Source: an uncultured Enterococcus sp. (GTDB taxonomy: Bacteria; Bacillota; Bacilli; Lactobacillales; Enterococcaceae). From it: DNA of 7,825 nt. The notes under the pieces are model-generated. The model had not been told where the DNA came from, searched no databases, and saw only the letters and a list, made by a program, of their open reading frames with translations. The stretch is taken from the NCBI GenBank assembly GCA_946409145.1, contig CAMJVA010000073.1, forward strand, positions 1 through 7,825. Direction: 5' to 3'. Position numbers and translations under genes: made by a program. Below, one piece after another: positions 1-5,851 of this stretch (within the stretch, counting starts at the first letter, position 1; each line of letters starts with the position of its first letter).

Positions 1-45
1 GATTTCCATTGGTGACTGGAGTTCAGACGTGTGCTCTTCCGATCT
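1..45 (+). other. Illumina P7/read-2 adapter remnant (non-genomic)
   Basis: Positions 12-45 read as the standard 34-nt Illumina TruSeq read-2 adapter, beginning GTGACTGGAG and ending CTCTTCCGATCT. In front of it, positions 1-3 (GAT) fit the last bases of the P7 flow-cell sequence, and positions 4-11 (TTCCATTG) sit exactly where an 8-nt i7 index lies. Base 46 is the first native base: from there the minus strand reads as an uninterrupted, conserved P-type ATPase frame (last visible residues GASDM). The adapter was recognised from memory of the published oligo, not by a search. These bases should be trimmed and not interpreted biologically. Confidence 0.97.
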
Positions 46-2007
46 CATATCAGAAGCACCTTTTGATACTTCAGTTCCAGTAATTCCCATTCCAATGCCA
101 ATATCAGCCGCTTTAAGTGCTGGAGCATCGTTCACACCGTCTCCAGTCATAGCAACGACTTTTCCAGCTTTTTGCCAAGCTTTCACAATTCTTACTTTAT
201 GTTCTGGTGAAACCCGAGCATAAACCGAATATTGCGTCACTTTCTGATCAAATTCAGCATCAGACATGTCATTTAACTCAGCACCTGTTAAAACAGCAGC
301 GTCGTCTCCTGGTTTAATAATTCCCAGACGTCCAGCAATGGCTTCAGCTGTGTCTCTATGGTCCCCTGTAATCATAATTGGACGAATTCCAGCTTCTTTA
401 GCAACTTTCACCGCTTCAGCTGCTTCTTTACGTTCTGGGTCGATCATGCCCACAAGACCAGCAAAAATTAAATCTTGTTCTACTACTTCTGTGGTCATTT
501 CTTCTGGCATGCTATCAACAATTTTATATGCCATAGCTAACACACGCCAAGCTTGTTTTGCCATGTTTGTGTTTTCTTTTAAAATATTTTTCCGTTTGTC
601 ATCAGACATTTCCACTAAAGTAGTGTCTTCCATTAATTGTGTACAGCGAGCAATTAAAACGTCTGGTGCTCCTTTAACAGCAACTAAATAACGACCATCT
701 GCCATTTGGTGAATCGTTGACATTAATTTACGATCTGAATCAAAAGGCACTTCAGCCACTCGAGGTTCAGCTTTTAATAAATCTTCTAAAGGATAGTTGT
801 GATCTATTGCAAACTGAATCATTGCCGTTTCAGTTGGATCTCCAATTAAACGACCATCTTGAGCGATTTTTGTATCATTAGCAAAGGTCATGACTTTAAG
901 AGCCATATTATTTTCTGGAACTTTATTAGCAGCTGGAATTAATTCATTATTAGTATATAATCCTTCCACTGTCATTTGATTTAAAGTTAAAGTTCCTGTT
1001 TTATCAGAACAAATTATATCAGTAGAACCTAGTGTTTCAACTGCAGGTAGCTTTCTCACTAAAGCATTTCTTTTGGCCATTTTTTGGGTTCCTAGAGCCA
1101 AAATAATAGTTACAATCGCTGGTAATCCTTCTGGAATAGCTGCAACCGCTAAAGAAATAGCCGTTAATAACATTTCTAAAGCATCTCTTCCTTGGAGAAT
1201 TCCTACTCCAAACATCACTGCTGCAATGACTAAAATAGCAATGGTTAAAATTTTACCTAATTGATTTAAGTTTTCTTTTAATGGCGTTTGGGTTTCATCT
1301 GCTTGGGCTAACATCCCAGCAATTTTACCCACTTCTGTGTTCATTCCCGTTCCTACGACTACACCTTGTCCACGACCATAAGTCACGTTTGACGTCATGT
1401 AAGCCATATTAATCCGGTCACCAATCCCTGTTTCTCCATCAGTTAACACAATATTTTCTTTTTCAACAGGCACTGATTCTCCTGTTAAAGCGGCTTCTTC
1501 AATTTTTAAGCTGGCTGCTTCAATTAAACGAAGATCAGCTGGAACCACATCTCCTGCTTCTAATAAAACAATATCTCCTGGAACAAGTTCATCACTTTTT
1601 ACAGTAACCACATGTCCATCTCGTTTGATATTGGCAGAAGGTGAAGCCATTTCCTTTAAAGCATCAATGGCTTGTTCTGCTTTTGCTTCTTGGATGACAC
1701 CAAAAACAGCGTTCACAATAACCACGACTAAAATAATAATGGCATCAGTAATTTCATGACCAACTACTGCACTAATAATCGCTGCAACGAGTAAAACTAA
1801 GATCATGAAATCCTTAAATTGATCGAAGAATTTTGCGAGTAAAGTTTTCTTCTTTCCTTCCTCTAACTGGTTTCTTCCATACTCTTCTAGTCTTTTTCCT
1901 GCTTCTTGAGCAGTAAGACCCTCTGGTGTTGCGGACACGGCTTTTAACACATCGTCATTAGACATGGTATAAAAGGTGCCATGAGTTTGTTGCTTTTTCT
2001 CTGACAA
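46..2007 (-). CDS. P-type Ca2+/Mn2+-transporting ATPase, 3' end cut off by adapter junction
   Basis: This is an ATP-driven membrane cation pump of the P2 (SERCA/PMCA-like) family. It is open-ended on the left: 654 codons are present and about 230 residues, the last membrane helices M5-M10, are missing. From the TTG start one sees an N-terminal cation-ATPase domain, M1 (about 67-83), M2 (about 86-106), the actuator TGES loop (175-178), M3/M4 with the ion-site PEGLP (292-296), the phosphorylation motif DKTGTLT with Asp335, the nucleotide-binding KGAPD (445-449), TGDHRDTA (about residue 550) and the hinge TGDGVNDAP (621-629). All catalytic motifs are intact, so the gene looks functional apart from the cut. 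PEGLP is typical of Ca2+ pumps, but an upstream manganese riboswitch points to Mn2+ (or Mn2+/Ca2+) export. Riboswitch-linked ATPases of this kind are known in Streptococcus (MgtA) and Lactococcus (YoaB). The M5/M6 ion-site residues that would help are not in the window. The TTG at 2005-2007 is chosen because AGGAGG lies 7 nt upstream; an in-frame ATG at 1963-1965 has no such site. Confidence 0.93.
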
Positions 2008-2014
2008 TAAAAAC

Positions 2015-2020
2015 CCTCCT
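2015..2020 (-). promoter_or_regulatory. Shine-Dalgarno AGGAGG that decides the TTG start
   Basis: A perfect AGGAGG on the minus strand ends 7 nt before the TTG at 2005-2007. No Shine-Dalgarno sequence of similar quality precedes the in-frame ATG 14 codons further in. The site lies downstream of the riboswitch terminator, so the switch controls transcription of this ribosome binding site and does not mask it directly. Confidence 0.85.
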
Positions 2021-2050
2021 AATTTTTTTTGGTCCTTCAGTGTCACAAGT

Positions 2051-2096
2051 AAAAAAAAAGCGACTTGTGTACGCCTGAATAGACAGTACATAAGTC
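2051..2096 (-). terminator. Riboswitch-controlled intrinsic terminator
   Basis: The minus-strand arms GACTTATGTAC (2096-2086) and GTACACAAGTC (2072-2062) pair over 11 positions with one A-C mismatch, around a 13-nt loop. After two bases (GC) come nine consecutive T (2059-2051). The 5' arm shares GACTTATG with the 3' strand of riboswitch helix P1, so the two structures exclude each other. Confidence 0.85.
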
Positions 2097-2178
2097 TCAC
2101 CGATTAAGACAACACCAGAAACGAGACGTTTCAAGATGATGATGTTGTCGCAGTCCACCTGCCAGTTACTCCCCTATG
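2051..2178 (-). promoter_or_regulatory. yybP-ykoY family (manganese) riboswitch, aptamer plus expression platform
   Basis: The aptamer spans 2178 to 2089. It opens with CAUAGGGGAGUAAC (2178-2165), carrying the family's conserved GGGGAGUA loop. A small GCAG/CUGC hairpin follows (2162-2150). Next is a long helix pairing 2149-2140 with 2117-2108 (10 bp including one G-U), capped by a 6-bp hairpin (2132-2127 with 2123-2118). The second conserved segment, GGUGAGACUUAUG, ends at 2089. Its CUUAUG pairs with the 5' CAUAG to close P1. The 3' side of P1 is also the 5' arm of a terminator hairpin followed by nine U. Ligand-stabilised P1 should therefore block termination, giving an ON switch, as established for transcriptional members of this family. 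The class is known to sense Mn2+ and to control Mn2+ exporters, including P-type ATPases. Assignment rests on conserved loops, helix layout and gene context; no covariance search was possible. Confidence 0.85.
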
Positions 2179-2195
2179 AATCAATTTACCTCTTC

Positions 2196-2224
2196 ATTAT
2201 ACAAAAAAAAAAATTCTTACACAA
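2196..2224 (-). promoter_or_regulatory. Sigma-A promoter for the riboswitch-ATPase unit
   Basis: A consensus -10 box TATAAT (2201-2196) lies 17 nt from a -35-like TTGTGT (2224-2219) on the minus strand. The spacer contains a long T-run. Transcription would start near 2190, about a dozen nt before the riboswitch aptamer, giving a leader of roughly 180 nt before the TTG start. The -10 is perfect; the -35 matches mainly at its TTG. Confidence 0.75.
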
Positions 2225-2243
2225 TCATTTTCTCTACAAAAAA

Positions 2244-2278
2244 TTTTTTAAGTAGGAAAATTGTTCGTTTTTTAAGTA
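2244..2278. repeat. Pair of 11-bp direct repeats upstream of the ATPase promoter
   Basis: TTTTTTAAGTA occurs at 2244-2254 and again at 2268-2278 on the plus strand, 24 nt apart from start to start. They lie about 20-54 nt upstream of the -35 box of the riboswitch promoter. In such AT-rich DNA this may be chance, an UP-like element, or a regulator site. Nothing else recognisable was seen between 2225 and 2297. Confidence 0.3.
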
Positions 2279-2297
2279 AAAATTTATTTTTTCAACT

Positions 2298-2335
2298 AAA
2301 AAACCCTTGCAAAATAAGCAATTTATTTGCAAGGG
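2298..2335 (-). terminator. Intrinsic terminator after the TtcA-family gene
   Basis: CCCTTGCAAA (2304-2313) and TTTGCAAGGG (2326-2335) form a perfect 10-bp stem. On the minus strand it is followed directly by six T (2303-2298). It lies 6 nt past the stop codon of the TtcA-family gene and ends the unit that starts with the LTA-synthase-like gene. The plus-strand side lacks a T-run. Confidence 0.88.
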
Positions 2336-2341
2336 CTCATG

Positions 2342-3109
2342 TTAGATTTTATGACTCACATCTTGAACTTTTAAAGTTTCCCAAAGATTCGTCCCACTCC
2401 CTTGTTCCATTCCTTGAATGAAACGATGGCGAAGGTCTGGGTAATCTTCAGAAATTTTTTCGATAAAGTGTTTTACTTCTTCTCGTTTTGTTTTTTTATC
2501 TGCCGGACACGGATTAAAAATCACCGGAAGTTCCTCTCTTTTAACAAAAGATTTAATTTTTTCTTCTTCTAAATAAATTAAAGGACGAATTAAAGAAAGA
2601 TTTGTTTTGGTTAAATAACTCTTAGGTTCAAAACTTTCCATTTTACCGTGAAATAAGAAGTTCATAAAATAAGTTTCAATGGCATCATCTAAATGATGAC
2701 CTAAAGCTACTTTTTGACAATTTAAATCTTGGGCGGTTTTGTACAAAATACCTCGGCGTAATTTGGCACACAAAGAACAAGGAGAACTTTCTTTCCGAAT
2801 ATCAAAAACAATTGGGGCAATGTGTGTGGGAACGACGGTTAATTCATAACCTAAAGAAGCGCAAAACTCTTTTAAAGGGCTTAAATCCATTCCCATGTCC
2901 ATATCTAGACAAATAGGAACAATGTCAAAGTCAAATCCTAAGCGTTTTTGTTTTTTTATAGTATCTAAAAAATACAATAAACTAGTAGAATCTTTTCCTC
3001 CTGAAAGTCCAATGGCCACTCTTTCATTAGGTAAAATCATTTCATAATTTAAAATACCTCGGCGAATAGGATTATAATAATTTTGATTATCAGTTTTTTT
3101 AAAACTCAT
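2342..3109 (-). CDS. ttcA: TtcA-family tRNA 2-thiocytidine synthetase (PP-loop ATPase)
   Basis: This 255-residue cytoplasmic protein is of the TtcA family. The characterised members adenylate C32 of certain tRNAs and replace its oxygen with sulfur, using an oxygen-sensitive [4Fe-4S] cluster. Visible motifs are the PP-loop SGGKDS (36-41), a CSLC pair (Cys111, Cys114), LGHHLDDAIET (136-146) and a third Cys in NPCPAD (Cys201). This three-cysteine set matches the cluster ligands of E. coli TtcA (Cys122, Cys125, Cys222). It is shorter than E. coli TtcA (about 311 residues) but the core is complete. The ATG directly follows the TAA of the upstream gene (TAAATG), and its Shine-Dalgarno AAGGAGA lies inside that gene's last codons, so translational coupling is likely. 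The family call is firm. The exact modification is less sure, since TtcA-like proteins of Gram-positive bacteria are little studied and related TtuA enzymes modify other positions. Confidence 0.85.
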   Translation of the reverse strand: MSFKKTDNQNYYNPIRRGILNYEMILPNERVAIGLSGGKDSTSLLYFLDTIKKQKRLGFDFDIVPICLDMDMGMDLSPLKEFCASLGYELTVVPTHIAPIVFDIRKESSPCSLCAKLRRGILYKTAQDLNCQKVALGHHLDDAIETYFMNFLFHGKMESFEPKSYLTKTNLSLIRPLIYLEEEKIKSFVKREELPVIFNPCPADKKTKREEVKHFIEKISEDYPDLRHRFIQGMEQGSGTNLWETLKVQDVSHKI

Positions 3110-4942
3110 TTACTTCTCCTTTAAGGTAAAAAAATTAGTTTCTAAAGAATATTTTTTACCAGTTGTAATATCGTATTGGATGAGTTGGTAATCATCGTAA
3201 AGCTTTTGCGCTTTCTCGTTATAAGAAAACTCTTTGGTAAATTCTCTACCTGTATAGTACAAATTATTTTCAAAAGCTGGCATTTCTTTTTGCAGATCTT
3301 GTAAAAGTGTATAAAAACCAGATTCAGGTAAGCCTGCTTGCTTGAATAAGTCCGGAGCAAAATAAATCGGTGACGTGATCACATTATGATTACCACTTTC
3401 TAACAATTGATTTTTAGAATCATAAAATAAAAATTCTGTTAAATGTAATTGTGCTTCCGAATTTTCTTTTTTAAGATCATCAGAATAAATTCCAGGAAGA
3501 TGATCTCCCCAAAAAACAACTAAGGTTCTTTGACCTAATTCATTTAGACTAGTTAAAAAACTATTTAATGCTTTAGAGGCTTCATAAATATCTTGATAAT
3601 AATTAGTCAAAGAATCACTTGTTGGTGTGGAAGAAAAATCTAGCGTATTGTATTTCCCATTATAAGGCATATGAGTTTGCATGGTGACTAAATGAACAAA
3701 TTGCGGCTCATTACTTGCCTTTAATTCTTCTAAAATTTCTGTATAAGCTGCAGCATCACTAATGTAAGGATTATTGGCAATTTTTTCTTGATGCTTTAAA
3801 TTATCTTCTGATAAAAATTGATCAAAGCCAAATGTTTCATAAACATCTTTTCTTTTATACATGGAAGTATTATAAGGATGAATGGCTGTAGTGTTATACC
3901 CTAATTTTTCTAAATAGGACACTAAAGAAGGAAAGGTTTTTTCTTTAGGAACGAGCATGGTATAAGGCGTTGTCATTTGCCCATTAAATAAAGACATACT
4001 CAAACCAGTTAAAGCAGAAAACTCAATATTAGCTGTTCCTCCCCCAAAACCAGAAGATAACATTTGCCCAGAATAAGTATTTTGCGCTATTTCTTCATAA
4101 GGACTTAAAGGATTTCCTGAAAGAGTGAGACCTGAAAGACGTCTTGGATCAGAAAAACTTTCTGACATTACAAAAACAATATTAGGTTTTTCTTCTTCTG
4201 TTACAGAAGTGGTTTCTTTACTATATTTTTCCGTAATTTCAGAAATGGTTTTTTCACTGTAATTTTCTGGCTCTTCCATGGCAGGAACATTTAAATTAAA
4301 TAAAAAGCCCCCAACAAAACCTACGTTATAATAATTCATTTTTTGCGAATAAGGAATCCACAAAGCCGTTTTATCATAGGCTTTTTTGAGTAAATTGCCA
4401 TTACTATTAAAATGGCCACAGTAAAATAAAAATAAACTAGAGACCACTAAAAGAATCCCTCTGACAATTTGGGCTTTTTTTGCTAAAAAGAAACTTCTAT
4501 ATAAGAAATAAACTGAAAGGACAATCACCCCTATTAAAAGAACCATGGCAAAATAAAACAACCCATTTCCAGCCATTTCTTTTAATAAAGAAAATTCCGT
4601 AATCATTTTTAAATCATCAGGGTAAATAGGCTCCATACGATAAGTCATTTTTAAATAGGTAGCAATCCCTAAAAATAAAATACTCACTCCATAAATGACA
4701 CTCCCGGCAAGATAGCTCCCAAAAAGTCCCACTAAAAATAATGCCAACATCCATAAAACGAGAGTTCCTAGTAAAAATTTTTCCGTATGCCAAGAAAGAG
4801 CAAATTTTAAAGCTAAATCTAAGGAACGGTCATTTTGCATAAACTGTAAATAAATATCAGATAAATAAACAAAGATAACTAATCCCACATTCACTAGGAT
4901 AAATTTCGGCCAAGAATACGCAGCCCTTTTTTTATGTAACAC
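3110..4942 (-). CDS. LTA-synthase-family membrane phosphoglycerol transferase (sulfatase fold)
   Basis: This 610-residue membrane enzyme is of the LtaS/MdoB/alkaline-phosphatase superfamily. Such proteins move glycerol phosphate from phosphatidylglycerol to an envelope polymer on the outer face of the membrane. Five hydrophobic segments (about 13-31, 55-75, 78-98, 128-148, 161-176) precede an extracellular sulfatase-like domain from about residue 250. Likely active-site residues are Glu261 in MSESFSDP (metal), Thr303 in GGGTANIEF (nucleophile), His355 in IHPYN, His424 in TMQTHMPY, and Asp480-His481 in FWGDHLPG (metal). The PIYPDD motif between TM3 and TM4 is common to this family. Length and layout are close to LtaS, but motif wording (SESF, GGGTANIEF) resembles GacH-like glycerol-phosphate transferases that decorate rhamnose polysaccharides, so the acceptor is open. 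The start is GTG, supported by GGAGG 7 nt upstream. It is the first gene of a two-gene unit with a TtcA-family gene. Confidence 0.87.
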   Translation of the reverse strand: MLHKKRAAYSWPKFILVNVGLVIFVYLSDIYLQFMQNDRSLDLALKFALSWHTEKFLLGTLVLWMLALFLVGLFGSYLAGSVIYGVSILFLGIATYLKMTYRMEPIYPDDLKMITEFSLLKEMAGNGLFYFAMVLLIGVIVLSVYFLYRSFFLAKKAQIVRGILLVVSSLFLFYCGHFNSNGNLLKKAYDKTALWIPYSQKMNYYNVGFVGGFLFNLNVPAMEEPENYSEKTISEITEKYSKETTSVTEEEKPNIVFVMSESFSDPRRLSGLTLSGNPLSPYEEIAQNTYSGQMLSSGFGGGTANIEFSALTGLSMSLFNGQMTTPYTMLVPKEKTFPSLVSYLEKLGYNTTAIHPYNTSMYKRKDVYETFGFDQFLSEDNLKHQEKIANNPYISDAAAYTEILEELKASNEPQFVHLVTMQTHMPYNGKYNTLDFSSTPTSDSLTNYYQDIYEASKALNSFLTSLNELGQRTLVVFWGDHLPGIYSDDLKKENSEAQLHLTEFLFYDSKNQLLESGNHNVITSPIYFAPDLFKQAGLPESGFYTLLQDLQKEMPAFENNLYYTGREFTKEFSYNEKAQKLYDDYQLIQYDITTGKKYSLETNFFTLKEK

Positions 4943-4949
4943 ACCATAA

Positions 4950-4954
4950 CCTCC
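4950..4954 (-). promoter_or_regulatory. Shine-Dalgarno GGAGG that selects the GTG start
   Basis: GGAGG on the minus strand is separated by 7 nt from the GTG at 4942-4940. A nearer ATG at 4947-4945 is only 2 nt from the Shine-Dalgarno and is out of frame with the long coding sequence, so GTG is the better start. Confidence 0.8.
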
Positions 4955-4965
4955 ATTTCTTATTC

Positions 4966-4994
4966 ATTATAAAAAGCGTCTTGTATTTTTACAA
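4966..4994 (-). promoter_or_regulatory. Likely promoter of the LTA-synthase-like/TtcA unit, inside the nadE terminator
   Basis: The minus strand carries -10 TATAAT (4971-4966) and -35 TTGTAA (4994-4989) with a 17-nt spacer. The -35 lies in the loop and arm of the upstream terminator hairpin, and the -10 begins at the end of its T-run. A start near 4959 would leave a short leader before GGAGG at 4954. Box quality and position are good, but this is prediction from sequence only. Confidence 0.65.
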
Positions 4995-5002
4995 GACGCT
5001 TT
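4971..5002 (-). terminator. Intrinsic terminator after nadE
   Basis: A perfect 12-bp stem pairs AAAGCGTCTTGT (4973-4984) with ACAAGACGCTTT (4991-5002) around a 6-nt loop. On the minus strand it runs into TTTTT (4975-4971) and then ATAAT. It lies 33 nt past the nadE stop and should end the glycosyltransferase-pncB-nadE transcript. The plus-strand exit has only TTT then mixed bases, so it is mainly a minus-strand terminator. Confidence 0.9.
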
Positions 5003-5035
5003 CACTTATTTTCAAGAAAACTTCATTTTTAAAAG

Positions 5036-5851
5036 TTATTTCCAAAAATCATCAAAAATCGTAATGGGTAAATGACGTTTATGCTGGGTTTTTAAATACC
5101 AATTTTCGATAATTTCAGCTGCAGAATCTGCTATTTCTTTTCCTTCAAGGTAGTCATCAATATCATTGTAACTAACACCTAAAGCCACTTCATCAGCAAT
5201 TAAGGGTTTATTATCTTCTAAATCAGCCGTGGGAATTTTTTCATATAAAGCAGAAGCCGCTCCTAATTCTTTTAACATCGCTCTTCCTTGACGTTTGTTT
5301 AAGCGATATAAAGGGGTAACATCTGCTGCTCCATCCCCAAATTTCGTGTAAAAACCAGTCACATTTTCTGCTGCATGATCTGTTCCAATCACCGCTCCAG
5401 AAAAACTTCCCGCCACAGCGTATTGAACAATCATTCTTTGGCGTGCTTTAATATTTCCTTTATTAAAATCAGAAATAGTGACATTTTTTAAGCTTTCAAC
5501 CACTGCATCTACAGCAGGTTTAATATCTACAACTAGTTCTTGGTCTGGTTTAATAAATTCTAAGGCAGCCTTGGCATCGGCCTCATCTTTTTGGACTCCA
5601 TAAGGTAAACGAATAGCGATAAATTGAAAATCATAGCCCTCTTCTTTTAAAATATCCGCGGCCATTTGAGCTAATTTACCACCTAAAGTGGAGTCTTGTC
5701 CTCCAGAAATTCCTAATACGTAACTTTTTAAAAAAGGATTTTTTTTCACGTAATCGACTAAAAAAGTAACACTTTTTTCGATTTCTTCTTTTGGGTCAAT
5801 GACTGGTTGCACTTTTAAAAGTTCAATAATTTCTTTTTGTAATGGACGCAT
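5036..5851 (-). CDS. nadE: Ammonia-dependent NAD(+) synthetase
   Basis: NadE catalyses the last step of NAD synthesis: nicotinate adenine dinucleotide plus ATP and ammonia give NAD. At 271 residues it matches the short, ammonia-using bacterial form (E. coli about 275) and lacks the N-terminal glutaminase domain of glutamine-dependent enzymes. The ATP-pyrophosphatase P-loop is SGGQDS (49-54). Also visible are the conserved GTDHAAENVTGFYTKFGDG block, the PLYRLNKRQ segment, and PTADLEDNKP near the C-terminus. The ATG follows the pncB stop with no gap (TAAATG), and AGGAGG sits in the last pncB codons (KEEN), so coupled translation with pncB is likely. A strong terminator follows the stop. Confidence 0.96.
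   Translation of the reverse strand: MRPLQKEIIELLKVQPVIDPKEEIEKSVTFLVDYVKKNPFLKSYVLGISGGQDSTLGGKLAQMAADILKEEGYDFQFIAIRLPYGVQKDEADAKAALEFIKPDQELVVDIKPAVDAVVESLKNVTISDFNKGNIKARQRMIVQYAVAGSFSGAVIGTDHAAENVTGFYTKFGDGAADVTPLYRLNKRQGRAMLKELGAASALYEKIPTADLEDNKPLIADEVALGVSYNDIDDYLEGKEIADSAAEIIENWYLKTQHKRHLPITIFDDFWK

Noticed and set aside
29..1264. Three plus-strand ORFs (29-223, 266-691, 1073-1264)
   Set aside because: All are antisense shadows of the ATPase gene, whose minus-strand frame carries every P-type motif. The first even begins inside the adapter.
46..2007. Biological truncation or pseudogene of the ATPase
   Set aside because: The frame is intact with all motifs up to base 46, where adapter sequence begins. 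The missing end is technical.
1958..2158. 66-codon minus-strand ORF beginning MDCDNIIILKRL
   Set aside because: It is the riboswitch and terminator read as protein and runs out of frame into the ATPase start. It has no family resemblance, and the RNA structure explains the sequence better.
2298..2335. Terminator acting on plus-strand transcription
   Set aside because: The plus-strand exit reads CTCATG with no T-run, and no plus-strand gene exists upstream.
2176..2421. 81-codon plus-strand ORF
   Set aside because: It crosses the ATPase promoter, the terminator and the antisense of the TtcA gene end. The composition is poly-Lys/Phe/Ser from AT-rich DNA.
3142..3360. 72-codon minus-strand ORF
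   Set aside because: It lies in an alternate frame wholly within the LTA-synthase-like gene and has no recognisable domain.
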